A stretch of 64,000 nucleotides of DNA from Marinobacter salinexigens (GCF_008370345.1 NZ_VTUU01000003.1:463645-527644); one strand, 5' to 3'; shown: positions 27,687 through 36,511, numbered from the stretch's first letter. Made by a program: numbers and translations. Notes: generated from the sequence alone by a model not told the origin.

Positions 27687-28004
27687 TCAGAAACGAATGC
27701 CTTCGGCCTGGTTGCGCCGCCGGTAGTGGGTGAGTATCACGTTCACCGCTGTCAGTGCGAGAAATAGCGCAATGCCCTTGCCAACCAGGGCATGGATGTC
27801 CGGATTGGGTGCCGTGCTGGCGGTGACCAGAATAAGGCCAAGGACGTTGCGGGCCAGTCGGATGGTCAGCATGGCACCCAGATACCCTGCGTCCAGTGCG
27901 CTTTCAGCATTGCGCAGGCAACGGTTGAACGCGGGCATCAGGTGCACAGTGTGCAGCATGAGGGCGGCAAAAATCAGAACCTGGAGAACAATCAGAAACG
28001 TCAT
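27687..28004 (-). CDS. Small inner-membrane protein of unknown function
   Basis: 105-residue hydrophobic protein with about three predicted membrane helices (residues ~3-22, ~40-62 and ~75-92) and a basic C-terminal tail (HYRRRNQAEG). HTVHLMPAFNRCLRNAES lies between helices. I do not recognise the family with certainty. It ends two bases from the MFS gene, running the opposite way, and its promoter region faces the MetR-like regulator. Confidence 0.65.
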   Translation of the reverse strand: MTFLIVLQVLIFAALMLHTVHLMPAFNRCLRNAESALDAGYLGAMLTIRLARNVLGLILVTASTAPNPDIHALVGKGIALFLALTAVNVILTHYRRRNQAEGIRF

Positions 28005-28188
28005 AACGGCAAAATATGAGCGCTACGGCTGGTTAAAATTTGTTCGCGATTATCCCCGAATAGCCAGAAATTGCAACCGTCACGCGGCCCCGGACACCGT
28101 CAAAGATGCCGGGATAGGTAAAATAAAGCATGAGAAATAGTGCTATTATTTTATTTTTCCATTAATCCTATTCATGATTTGGTGTTCT

Positions 28189-29085
28189 ATGATTGAGCGA
28201 AGCCACCTTCGGATTGTCCGGGAGATAGAACGCCAGGGTTCCCTGACAGCCGCCGCTGAAAACCTCCACCTCACCCAGTCTGCGTTGAGTCACACCATCA
28301 GGAAGCTGGAACAGCAGGTGGGCACCGCTTTGTGGCGGCGAGAGGGAAGGCGTCTGCAACTGACTCAGGCCGGGGAGTACCTGCTGAAAGAGTCGCTCCG
28401 GCTATTGCCCCAGATGGAACGTATGGATGACGTCCTGGCGGGGTTCGCGGCTGGCGATAAAGGCACACTGAGTATCGGGATGGAGTGCCATCCTTGTTAC
28501 CAGTGGTTGTTGAAAGTGGTTGAGCCCTTCCTTGCCCGATGGCCGGGGGTGGACGTGGATGTAAAGCAGGAGTTCCAGTTTGGCGGCATTGCGGCATTGT
28601 TCAGCCATGACATCGATATTCTGGTGACACCGGACCCGATCCGCAGGGACGGTATCCAGTTTGATCCGGTTTTCCCCTACGAGCAGGTGCTGGTAGTGAG
28701 CAGTGACAACCCGCTGGCAGAACTCGAGCATGCCTCACCCGGTGATCTGTCAGATCAAGTGCTGTACACCTACCCGGTGGCGGTAGAGCGGCTGGATATC
28801 TTTCAGCAGTTTCTGCTACCTGCCCAGCACAGCCCGAAGAAGCATAAAACCGTCGAAGCAACTGAAATCATGCTGCAGATGGTCGCAGCAGACCGTGGCG
28901 TGGCGACCCTGCCGCAGTGGTTGGTGGAGGAATATTCCCAAAGGCTTCCGGTCCGTTCGGTCCGGCTTGGAGAGCAGGGAATTCACAAGCATATTCACCT
29001 GGGAACCCGCACCGATGAGGCGCAAAGTCCGTTTGGTGAATCGTTCCTGGCCCTGGCACTTGAGAGCGCCGGGGCCCTGGATTAA
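28189..29085 (+). CDS. metR: LysR-family regulator, MetR-like
   Basis: 298-residue regulator. The N-terminal helix-turn-helix (MIERSHLRIVREIERQGSLT, LTQSALSHTIRKLE) and blocks MECHPCYQWLLKVVEPFL and YPVAVERLDIFQQFLLPA match MetR, which senses homocysteine and controls methionine genes. The internal ATG at 28189 is chosen over 28174 because MetR proteins begin MIE. No methionine gene and no clear TGAA-N5-TTCA site is visible next to it, so its target is presumably elsewhere. The upstream region is AT-rich. Confidence 0.82.
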   Translation: MIERSHLRIVREIERQGSLTAAAENLHLTQSALSHTIRKLEQQVGTALWRREGRRLQLTQAGEYLLKESLRLLPQMERMDDVLAGFAAGDKGTLSIGMECHPCYQWLLKVVEPFLARWPGVDVDVKQEFQFGGIAALFSHDIDILVTPDPIRRDGIQFDPVFPYEQVLVVSSDNPLAELEHASPGDLSDQVLYTYPVAVERLDIFQQFLLPAQHSPKKHKTVEATEIMLQMVAADRGVATLPQWLVEEYSQRLPVRSVRLGEQGIHKHIHLGTRTDEAQSPFGESFLALALESAGALD

Positions 29086-29091
29086 TGGCGA

Positions 29092-29889
29092 TTACTTGGG
29101 GAATAGCAGCACAAAGTTGACGCGGGCACCCAGCCCCTCCGGACCACTTTCCGGTGATTCGGCGTAGTATCTCGGGCCGCCCTGAATCTGAATGGTCTGG
29201 CCGCCGGCGGTAAACACTTTGCCGACGAAGAAACCCACCGGAATAGTCCAGTTGTTGCCCTTCCAGTCGTAGGTGGAGTCTGCCGTCAGGGTGAAGCTCA
29301 GAGCCTCCGGTGTGGTGTATGTCATGAAGGGCTGAACAAAGCTCTGGCTGACATCCTGTCGGTTACTTTCACCGGCAAAGGACCAGATGTGATTAGCCAG
29401 GCCGCCGACGGTCCAGGGCCCGATCTGCTTCAGGGCAACACCGGTCGGCCCGGCGCCCCACTTATCGGCCGTGAGCAGGTCGTCCGTCCCCGTAGGCAAC
29501 AGGAAAACCGGTCCCGCACCCCAGATCCAGCCACTGGCTGTTGGTTCTACTGGCGACAGGAACAGGCTTTGCACGGTATCACCCAGGCCTGACTGGCTAC
29601 CTGCGCCTGGGGCAATGTCCTGCTGGTCAATGATCGGCAGAATGGTCCGGCTGATCAGGTTCCAGTCTTCGTTCAGGGAGATCGGGATCACCGGCTGTAC
29701 ATTGACGGTGACACGCTCGCCGTCATCTGCCGGGCCGATGTTGTAATCGAAGTTGGTCTGGAAAGGCACCGAGATCAGGCTGGCAACAGGGTTTGCCAAC
29801 TGCTTTGCCAGGTCGGAGGAACTCTGGGCCAAGGCAACTGCTGGCAGAACTGCCACAAGGTATAACAAGGCTTTGGCGCGATGAATCAT
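29092..29889 (-). CDS. Outer-membrane beta-barrel protein, putative transporter
   Basis: 265-residue exported protein with a signal peptide ending near VALA (residue ~20) and a chain of alternating hydrophobic strands. The blocks SVPFQTNFDYNIGP, GLGDTVQSLFLSPV and GWIWGAGPVFLLPTGTD resemble proteins often labelled transporter or neuromedin-U-like in proteobacteria. It ends in a barrel-like aromatic strand (VNFVLLFPK). It lies 100 bases downstream of the broken sulfatase locus on the same strand and may have served it. Function unproven. Confidence 0.65.
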   Translation of the reverse strand: MIHRAKALLYLVAVLPAVALAQSSSDLAKQLANPVASLISVPFQTNFDYNIGPADDGERVTVNVQPVIPISLNEDWNLISRTILPIIDQQDIAPGAGSQSGLGDTVQSLFLSPVEPTASGWIWGAGPVFLLPTGTDDLLTADKWGAGPTGVALKQIGPWTVGGLANHIWSFAGESNRQDVSQSFVQPFMTYTTPEALSFTLTADSTYDWKGNNWTIPVGFFVGKVFTAGGQTIQIQGGPRYYAESPESGPEGLGARVNFVLLFPK

Positions 29890-29989
29890 TCAATTTACCT
29901 CTGATAAAGCCCTCGGAATGCCTCAGGGGCACTCCGGGGGGAAGCCGGCTATGGCGGCTTGCTGGGTATGGTCGGGCGTTACAGAACGG

Positions 29990-31022
29990 TTACTGCTTGC
30001 CTGACGTCAGCTGTTTCATCAGTTCGCTGAAGTCCAGAGTGGCAGCTTTCTGAACCGGCGGGTATTCCTGCAGGGATTTGATGTGCTCACCGAGAATCTC
30101 CTGCACTGGTTCATTGAGCCACTGCTTGCGCTGAATAATGTCAGAGCGATCGGTGGTGCCGCTGAAGGATTCGAACGGGTCCATCCTCAGGTTATACATA
30201 ATGGGGAACTTCTGTTTTTCATACGGTGCGTAGTAGTTTTCGCTGGTCTCGAAGTGCAGTTTCCACTGGTCGACGCGTATGGCCCGGATGGTTGACTCGT
30301 GGTAGTAAATGAAATTATTCCGGGCACTCTCGTCGGTTTTGCCTGCCCAGTAGTCCAGGTTATTCACTCCATCGATATACTGGCCCTGATCTTCCCGAAG
30401 GGTGTCTGCAACGTCTGGCAGCCCGGCAACTGCGGCAAGCGTTGTGAATACGTCCATGTGAGACTGGATGCCGCTCAGAACCTGCCCCTTGGGAATAACC
30501 CCAGGCCAGCGCACCAGCATTGGCACCCGGACACCGCCTTCATAGGTGGTCATCTTTTCGCCACGAAACGGCGTGGTACCGCCATGCAGACGGGCACTGT
30601 GCTCAGGGCCATTGTCTGTGGTGTAGACGATGATCGTGTTGTTGAGCACACCCATAGATTTCATGGTGTCGAGCAGTTCACCCATCTGCATGTCATGTTC
30701 CATCATGCCGCTGCCGTAAAAGTCATGCTCGGTGGTATAGTGGGCCGCGAGATAGCGGTGCTCGTCCTTGAGTCGGGTAAACATGTGCATCCGGCTTGGA
30801 TTCAGCCAGACGAAGAACGGCTTGTCGGAGTCTTTTGATCTCTCCATGAAATCAACCGCAGCGTCGATGAATTCCTCATCCACAGTTTCCATGCGCTTGC
30901 GGTCCAACTGGCCTGTGTCTTCAATACGTTGCTTGCCTACCTTGCCGAAGCGCGGATCGACAGTCTCGTCCACTTCGTCAGTGGCCCAGGTATGCAGCAC
31001 GCCACGGATGGAAGCCGGCATC
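29990..31022 (-). pseudogene. Sulfatase C-terminal fragment (second sulfatase)
   Basis: About 340 codons matching the C-terminal two-thirds of a PF00884-type arylsulfatase, different in subtype from the N-terminal piece upstream. Recognisable blocks are KQRIEDTGQLDRKRMETVDE, DKPFFVWLNPSRMH, YTTDNGPEHSARLHGGTTPF and RGEKMTTYEGGVRVPMLVRW. The N-terminal part with the catalytic Cys-X-Pro-X-Arg is missing. The open frame overlaps the upstream gene in another frame, and protein homology begins near 31022. Without its active-site cysteine it cannot be a working sulfatase, and it probably has no translation start of its own. Confidence 0.82.
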
Positions 31023-32111
31023 GGGCCAGGCGTCTTCATTGGCGCCGTTATCGGAGGTAAAGAACACCAGGGTGTTGTCAGCAATGCCTTTTTCTTCCAG
31101 CTTGTGTATCAGGCGTCCCACGATGTCATCCACTTCCACGACGGCATCCTTGTAGGGCGTTCTGGCCAGGCTTTTACCTTTGAACTCACTGGCCGAGAAG
31201 TTGTCGTTATGAACTCGAGAGAAAGAGTGTACGAGGTAGAACGGCTTATCCGACTTGGCGGCCCGGTCGATGAAATCCTCGGAGAAATCGGCGAACTGCT
31301 GGTCGATTTCAGCCACTTTGTCCAGTGAGTCGAGGTCAGTGATCACCTTCGCCAGTTCGCCTTTCTTGCCGGCGGTTACCGCTGACGTGCTTAGCTGCTT
31401 CAGGGCTGCCATGCGTTCCGGATTACGGATGAGTTCCGGGTATTTGTGATCATCAAGTCCCTGAGTGAATTCGCTGACCACGCTGAGGATGCCGAAGTAT
31501 TCGTCGTAGCCAACCTGTTGGGGCTGGCTTCCGTCACCCACACCCAAATGCCACTTTCCGGAAAGTGCAGTCACATAGCCAGCATCGCTGAGCAGGCTTG
31601 CTGCGGTTTCCTCATTGTCCCACGGGTTCACGCGAGCGGCTTCGCCGGTCAGGGTTGGTCGGGTCAGGCCGGTACGGGCAGGCAGGCGACCGGTCATCAT
31701 TGCGGCACGGGTTGGTGTGCAGGTCGGCTGCGAGTAGGTGGATGTCAGCTTCAGACCCTGCTCGGCGAGTCGGTCGATATTGGGGGTGGCAGCACCAACG
31801 GCCAGCCCCCCACCAAATGCGCCGGGATCGCCCCAGCCCATGTCATCCACCAGGAAGATCAGGATATTCGGTTTTTTTCCTGTGCGCTCTTCCAGTTCCG
31901 CCAGTTTTTTCTCGGCCGCCGCCAGTTGTTCGGGGTGTTGGCGGACAGGTTCCATATTCTCTGCAAACGGCTTCGCCTTGATGAATGGATCTCCACCGCT
32001 GGCGTTGACAGCTATGGGGGCGGAGGCCAGGCACAAGGCCGATAACAGGGGAGCTATCAAACGTCTGCTTTTTGCAAACGATTGCTGATGAGTCGGGTTG
32101 TGATGGTGCAC
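30978..32111 (-). pseudogene. Arylsulfatase N-terminal part, truncated by out-of-frame junction
   Basis: 377 codons from a GTG start. After a signal peptide (ending near VNASG) comes PNILIFLVDDMGWGDPGAFG with metal-binding aspartates 89-90, then QPTCTPTRAAMMTGR with Cys131 as the formylglycine residue, and SGKWHLG. The chain reaches FFTSDNGANEDAWPDAG, where an intact protein would continue with a TPFRGEK-type block, but instead runs 11 codons out of frame to a stop. The following DNA encodes, in the +1 frame, the second half of a different sulfatase. Both pieces contain a KPFY/KPFF-to-DNG segment, so this is a fusion, not a simple frameshift. Probably inactive. Confidence 0.82.
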
Positions 32112-32265
32112 GGTGTGTTCCTTGCGGTTGTTAATTATTGGGGTTAGAAATCACCGACTCTAATCCTGATGCGGTATCGCGCCTTAAACTTGCGATATGG
32201 CGCCAAGTTTTTGTCTTTCTGCGCATCTTGATAGCGCAGCCGTTTTGGAAGGGAAGGGCCTGGCA

Positions 32266-32280
32266 GCACCAAAATGGTGC
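32266..32280. promoter_or_regulatory. NtrC binding site
   Basis: GCACCAAAATGGTGC is a perfect match to the NtrC enhancer consensus GCACC-N5-GGTGC. It lies 90 bases upstream of a sigma-54 promoter in the 324-base gap before the BMP-type binding-protein gene. The rest of this gap, apart from the promoter, shows nothing I recognise. Confidence 0.88.
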
Positions 32281-32355
32281 CTAGTGACGTGCTATTACGG
32301 TTGGGAGATTGCCTTAAAAGTCTTTTAAATCATGCAGATAAAATTCCTGAACGAT

Positions 32356-32370
32356 TGGCCAGCTTTTTGC
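32356..32370 (+). promoter_or_regulatory. Sigma-54 promoter for the BMP-type binding protein
   Basis: TGGCCAGCTTTTTGC (next base T) has the invariant GG at -24 and GC at -12 separated by 10 bases and matches TGGCACG-N4-TTGCW closely. Transcription should begin near 32381, 55 bases before the ATG. With the NtrC site it indicates induction by nitrogen limitation. Confidence 0.88.
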
Positions 32371-32435
32371 TGGTCTAGCGTGTACCCGTTTACACGGAAG
32401 CAACCACACAATCAGAATGTTCAGGAGATCTATCC

Positions 32436-33503
32436 ATGAGCCTTAAACGCAGCCTGGCGCTTGCTGCCGCAATGTCTCTCTCGTCCTCGGTTCTGGCTGA
32501 GGACCCGATGAAAGTCGGTTTTGTCTACGTTGGCCCCATCGGAGATCACGGTTGGAGCTATCAGCACGACCAGGGCCGCCTTGCCGTTGAAGAACATTTC
32601 GGCGACAAGGTAGAAACCACGTATGTGGAGAATGTCAGTGAGGGTGCCGATGCAGAGCGCACCATTCGCCGCCTTGCCCAGGCCGGCAATGACATGATCT
32701 TCACCACGTCATTCGGGTTCATGAACCCGACTGCCAGGGTTGCCAAGGAATTCCCGGATGTAACCTTCGAGCATGCTACGGGTTACAAGCGTGCAGAAAA
32801 TCTGGGTACATACCTGTCTCTGACCTATGAAGGACGTTATGTCACCGGTACTGCCGCCGGTCTTGTGACCGAGAGCAACACCCTTGGTTACATTGCCTCG
32901 TTCCCGATTCCTGAGGTTATCCGGGACATCAACTCGGTGTACCTGAGTGCCAAGAAAGTGAATCCGGATATCGAACTCAAAGTGGTCTGGGTCAACACCT
33001 GGTTCGATCCGGCCAAAGAAGCAGACGCGGCTAATGCCCTGATGGATCAGGGTGTGGATGTCATCGTTCAGCACACGGACAGCCCGGCACCGCTGATTGC
33101 GGCTGATAAGCGCGGTAAGTGGGGCGTTGGTCAGGCGTCAGACATGCGTAAGTTCGGCGATGGTGCTCACCTGCTGTCCGTGGTCGATGACTGGGCTCCG
33201 TACTACATCGACCGTGTTCAGGCGGTGATGGACGGCACCTGGAAGTCCGAGGATCACTGGGGTGGTATGGACGAAGGGCTGATCAAGGTTGTGGGCATCA
33301 GTGACCGCCTGACCGACGAACAGCGTGCCAAGGTTGAGGGTGTAAGGGATGCCATTATTGCCGGCGAATTCCACCCATTCACCGGCCCGATCAAGGATCA
33401 GTCAGGTACCGTGCGTATTCCTGAAGGGGAAACGGCAACCAATGAACAGTTGGCAACCATGGACTGGTACGTTGAAGGTATGACCGCCACGCTGCCAAAC
33501 TAA
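32436..33503 (+). CDS. BMP-family ABC transporter substrate-binding protein
   Basis: 355-residue periplasmic binding protein of the basic membrane protein/Med family, which binds nucleosides or purine bases. Signal peptide ends SSVLA before EDPMKVGFVYVGPIGDHGWS. Further blocks are RLAQAGNDMIFTTSFGFMNP and VDVIVQHTDSPAPLIAA. CAGGAG precedes the ATG. The ATPase and two permeases typical for this family are encoded 16 kb away at 49993-53555, and no other binding protein of the matching type accompanies them, so they probably form one importer. NtrC/sigma-54 control is predicted. A strong terminator follows. Confidence 0.93.
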   Translation: MSLKRSLALAAAMSLSSSVLAEDPMKVGFVYVGPIGDHGWSYQHDQGRLAVEEHFGDKVETTYVENVSEGADAERTIRRLAQAGNDMIFTTSFGFMNPTARVAKEFPDVTFEHATGYKRAENLGTYLSLTYEGRYVTGTAAGLVTESNTLGYIASFPIPEVIRDINSVYLSAKKVNPDIELKVVWVNTWFDPAKEADAANALMDQGVDVIVQHTDSPAPLIAADKRGKWGVGQASDMRKFGDGAHLLSVVDDWAPYYIDRVQAVMDGTWKSEDHWGGMDEGLIKVVGISDRLTDEQRAKVEGVRDAIIAGEFHPFTGPIKDQSGTVRIPEGETATNEQLATMDWYVEGMTATLPN

Positions 33504-33522
33504 GACAGCGCAAGGCGATATG

Positions 33523-33557
33523 AAAAAGCCGGCAGGGCGTTAGCCCTGCCGGCTTTT
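33523..33557. terminator. Bidirectional terminator
   Basis: AAAAAGCCGGCAGGGC / GCCCTGCCGGCTTTTTT: a stem of about 15 bp with a 4-base loop (GTTA), T-run on the plus strand and A-run at the other side. It serves the BMP gene and the convergent amidohydrolase gene. Confidence 0.95.
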
Positions 33558-33563
33558 TTGCAT

Positions 33564-34925
33564 TCAGGCAATGGCCAGCAGAGTGGCGACGCTTTCCTGA
33601 ACGTTGCGGGTCAGTTCCTCTTCATCAAGCCCGTTGATCTGGCCGCCCTGAACAATCTGACGCCCCTGCACAAAGCTGTCGCGAACATGAACCGGTTCGC
33701 CGCACATAAGTGGTGCCATCAGCGGAGCATGGACCCCGGCGAAGCGAGGCTGGTTGATGTCATACAGGACCACGTCTGCGGACTTGCCAACAGCGAGACT
33801 GCCGGTGTTGTCCAGACCGAGCAGGCTGGCACCACCGCGACTACCCCATTCCAGAACCTGCTCCAGGGTTGTGGCGTCGGGACCATGAACCGCCCGGTGA
33901 ATCAGCCACGTCAGGTTGAGTTCCTGCAGCATGGAACCGGATTCGGCGGATGCGGAGCCGTCCACAGCGAGTGAAATGGGCACGCCAGAGGCTGCCATGT
34001 CGATCACCGGGGCAATACCACTGCCCAGCCGGCAGTTGGAGGTGGGGCAGTGGGCGATACCGGTGCCTGTGGCGGCGAGCCTCTGAATGGCATGGGCGTC
34101 GCTGTGCACCAGATGGGCATACCAGACGTCAGAGCCCAGCCAGTCGCAGGACTCCGCGTAGTCGATGGCGCTCATACCGTATTTCTTCTGAGCCTGGATT
34201 TCATCGGAGTCCACTTCCAGCAGGTGGGAGTGCATTTTGAGACCGTTTTCACGGGCCCACTGGGCCTGGGCTTTCAGACCTTCCGGTGAACTGGAATGAA
34301 CCAGACTGGTCGGCGCAACCACCAGCTGCTTCATGGCATCGGGGCCGGTCTGGTGGTGTTTCTTGCGGGAGGTTTCCAGGCGGTCGATGATCTGATCGAT
34401 GGTTTCCGGCTCGATGTTATGTTCGATCATGCCTTCGTGAGAGCCGATTTCCGTCGCACTGCCCCGGCACAGCACCATGCGGATGCCCAGCTCATCGGCG
34501 GCCTGCCAGACCGCTTCTTCCAGCTCCGGGCTGGTGGTGCTGTGGTAAAGGTAGTGGTGATCGGCGCAGGTGGTGGTGCCTGAGCGGATAAGTTCATACA
34601 GACCGAGGCGGGCGGCATGGTACATCAGTTCCGGCGTGACTTTGGGCCAGAACCGGTAAGGCACACTGCTGAGCCATTCACCCAGGTTCTGATTCAGACC
34701 TTCCGGCACGCCCTTCATGATGGACTGTGCAAGATGGTGATGGGTGTTAACCAGCCCCGGCCATACCACGCAGCCGGAGGCATCAACGATGGTTTCAGGG
34801 TCTTCCGGTGTCGGGTTCAGGTCACGGCCCAGCTCGGCGATGCGACCGTCCCGGATGCGCAGATCACGGGCGTAAGGGGATTCGCTGGAAGCGATGCCGG
34901 CGGCGTTCTTGATCAGGTAGTTCAA
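33564..34925 (-). CDS. 8-oxoguanine deaminase-like amidohydrolase
   Basis: 453-residue COG0402-type metal-dependent deaminase. The metal ligands are H62 and H64 in VNTHHHLAQS, a histidine in KMHSHLLEVD, another in WYAHLVHSD and the aspartate in LAVDGSASAE. The blocks NYLIKNA at the start and SIMKGVPEGLNQNLGEWL resemble 8-oxoguanine deaminases, which turn 8-oxoguanine into urate. The start is TTG at 34925, with AAGGAG 7 bases upstream; a longer reading lacks such a site. It is flanked by a sigma-54 promoter and a RutR-like palindrome. Substrate is inferred from resemblance and from the purine setting. Confidence 0.8.
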   Translation of the reverse strand: MNYLIKNAAGIASSESPYARDLRIRDGRIAELGRDLNPTPEDPETIVDASGCVVWPGLVNTHHHLAQSIMKGVPEGLNQNLGEWLSSVPYRFWPKVTPELMYHAARLGLYELIRSGTTTCADHHYLYHSTTSPELEEAVWQAADELGIRMVLCRGSATEIGSHEGMIEHNIEPETIDQIIDRLETSRKKHHQTGPDAMKQLVVAPTSLVHSSSPEGLKAQAQWARENGLKMHSHLLEVDSDEIQAQKKYGMSAIDYAESCDWLGSDVWYAHLVHSDAHAIQRLAATGTGIAHCPTSNCRLGSGIAPVIDMAASGVPISLAVDGSASAESGSMLQELNLTWLIHRAVHGPDATTLEQVLEWGSRGGASLLGLDNTGSLAVGKSADVVLYDINQPRFAGVHAPLMAPLMCGEPVHVRDSFVQGRQIVQGGQINGLDEEELTRNVQESVATLLAIA

Positions 34926-35030
34926 TGTTTGCTCCTTATGATGGCTCAGAGCAATGTCCCGAGGGGTACCGGTTTTCAGGGTACGCCTCTGACCGCTTCT
35001 ACTCTTTGTGATATTCAACGGGATAGCTAA

Positions 35031-35046
35031 TGCAAAAATTTGTCCA
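35031..35046 (-). promoter_or_regulatory. Sigma-54 promoter for the 8-oxoguanine deaminase-like gene
   Basis: On the minus strand TGGACAAATTTTTGCA has GG-N10-GC spacing and TTGCA at -12; two consensus positions differ. Expected transcription start near 35020, about 95 bases ahead of the TTG start. Nearly the same sequence (TGGTCAGATTTTTGCA) stands before xdhA. Confidence 0.75.
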
Positions 35047-35049
35047 GTT

Positions 35050-35069
35050 TTCTGACCGCTTGGTCAGAA
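35050..35069. promoter_or_regulatory. RutR-like palindromic operator
   Basis: TTCTGACCGCTTGGTCAGAA: perfect 8-base arms with a 4-base centre. Its core TGACC-N4-GGTCA is the core of the known E. coli RutR consensus TTGACCANNTGGTCAA. It abuts the -24 end of the minus-strand sigma-54 promoter. A RutR-like regulator is encoded at 54463. Confidence 0.7.
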
Positions 35070-35102
35070 CGAGGGGTTACGATTCCAGCGGGTGAATTCC
35101 TG

Positions 35103-35147
35103 GCACTCTGGCGGTGCGCTCGGTCGCATTCTGCACTGAATTGGCGC
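35103..35147. promoter_or_regulatory. Tandem NtrC-like sites
   Basis: Two sites 30 bases apart centre to centre: GCACTCTGGCGGTGC (35103-35117, 9 of 10 consensus bases) and GCACTGAATTGGCGC (35133-35147, 8 of 10). They lie between divergent sigma-54 candidates, an arrangement that would let one enhancer serve both genes. The 536-base gap between 34926 and 35461 otherwise shows no gene. Confidence 0.6.
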
Positions 35148-35220
35148 CAGGCCGCTCTGGGTGGCCTGGGTCAAAACTCCCAAGTTGTTGAATTTCATGG
35201 CGGCCAGATTCAGGGCTGAC

Positions 35221-35235
35221 TGGCATGGATGCTGC
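35221..35235 (+). promoter_or_regulatory. Candidate sigma-54 promoter for the 2-oxoglutarate oxygenase gene
   Basis: TGGCATGGATGCTGC (next base T) has correct GG-N10-GC spacing with two consensus differences. It would give a leader of about 215 bases before the ATG at 35462, longer than usual, which lowers confidence. Confidence 0.5.
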
Positions 35236-35461
35236 TTCCTGAACTTTCAGGTACAGCCTGTTTGAAGGCTTGCCTCAGAGTCTGAGTAGAAGCAGTCAGG
35301 AATTGCCTCCGGTAATTTCGGGTCATTGCTCAGTCGTCGACCGTAGCGCAATCAGGCGTGGTTGGCGGCGATGGCAATGATGATCCTGCCTTTTTGCCCG
35401 TCACCTCCCCTGTTTGCCTCCGGAAACCGATGATCCCATTGAAGAAAGCCCGGGAGGCAAT

Positions 35462-36493
35462 ATGACCAACACTGCAGAAAAGTACGCACTCAAGGAACTG
35501 AACCTGGAAACCACGTTTGGTGGCATGGGTAAGGAGATCGAACGGGACGTGCCCGTGATCGATCTGACCGACTTCGATCAGCGCCGGGAAGAAATTACCG
35601 ATCAGCTTTGGGAGGCCGCCACTGAGGTGGGTTTCTTCCAGCTGTCCAACCATGGCCTGGACATCGCCCTGATCAAGCAGGCTTTCGGTCTGTCTGAGCG
35701 GTTTTTCGCATTACCTGAGGACGCCAAGCAGCATTACCCCCTTAAGAAAGGGCTGAATGCTGGTTGGGAGTTCAAATCCCAGGTACGGCCATCGACCGGC
35801 ACGGCAGATGACAAGGAGTCCTACCAGATCACGTTGCCCCACATGGACGACCTCTGGCCGAACCAGACGGTAGTGCCGGAATTCAACCGCGTGATGCTGG
35901 ATTTTGAGCACAAGGCCTGGCAACTGGGCATGAAAGTGCTGTCCTGCTTTGCGGACCGGCTCGGCTTCGAGCGTGACTTCTTTACCCGCGCCCATGACCG
36001 GAGCAGCGAAGAATACCAGAGCACCCTTCGCCTGTTGCATTACCTGCCGCTGCCGGAAAGCAGCCGCCCTGACGAGTCCATCTGGCGTGCCGGAGCCCAC
36101 ACCGATTTTGACTGCCTGACCATGGTCTTCCAGCAGGAAGGGCAAGGCGGATTGCAGGTCAGCCCGGGCAAGGGCGCCGAGGGCAAAGGGGATGACCGTG
36201 AATGGTTCAGCGTGACCCCGAAGGAAGAGCGCATTACCTGCAATATCGGTGACATGCTGATGCGCTGGAGTGATGATCGCCTGAAATCCACCCTGCATCG
36301 GGTGCGCATGCCCAAGCCGGGCGACTACAACGGCCCTCGCTACAGCATGGCCTTCTTCTGCCAGGCGAATAAGGATCAGATTATTCAGGGCCCGGAGAAG
36401 AAGTACCCGCCGATTTCTGCACGGGATTACCTGTTGCAGCGGATTCAGGCGAACTTCGATGCCGCAGAAAAGGCGGCAGAAGCTCGTAAGTAA
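35462..36493 (+). CDS. 2-oxoglutarate/Fe(II)-dependent oxygenase, isopenicillin N synthase-like
   Basis: 343-residue cytoplasmic non-haem iron oxygenase. The N-terminal DIOX_N part (VPVIDLTDFD, GFFQLSNHGLD) precedes a double-stranded beta-helix with the iron triad H213, D215 (AHTDFD) and H279 (STLHRVRMP), and R293 (PRYSMAFF) as the 2-oxoglutarate or substrate carboxylate anchor. The ATG has GGGAGG upstream. It lies beside the 8-oxoguanine deaminase-like gene and purine uptake protein, with possible shared NtrC control, so it may hydroxylate or demethylate a purine. The exact substrate is unknown. Terminator follows. Confidence 0.85.
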   Translation: MTNTAEKYALKELNLETTFGGMGKEIERDVPVIDLTDFDQRREEITDQLWEAATEVGFFQLSNHGLDIALIKQAFGLSERFFALPEDAKQHYPLKKGLNAGWEFKSQVRPSTGTADDKESYQITLPHMDDLWPNQTVVPEFNRVMLDFEHKAWQLGMKVLSCFADRLGFERDFFTRAHDRSSEEYQSTLRLLHYLPLPESSRPDESIWRAGAHTDFDCLTMVFQQEGQGGLQVSPGKGAEGKGDDREWFSVTPKEERITCNIGDMLMRWSDDRLKSTLHRVRMPKPGDYNGPRYSMAFFCQANKDQIIQGPEKKYPPISARDYLLQRIQANFDAAEKAAEARK

Positions 36494-36511
36494 TATCTGA
36501 TTTGACCAAAA

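Noticed and set aside
30978..31084. Programmed frameshift joining the two sulfatase frames
   Set aside because: No slippery run is present at the junction, and the joined protein would contain the same central sulfatase segment twice.
32356..32377. CCAGC-T5-GCTGG hairpin read as a terminator or operator
   Set aside because: The same bases make a near-ideal sigma-54 promoter with a perfect NtrC site upstream, which explains them better.
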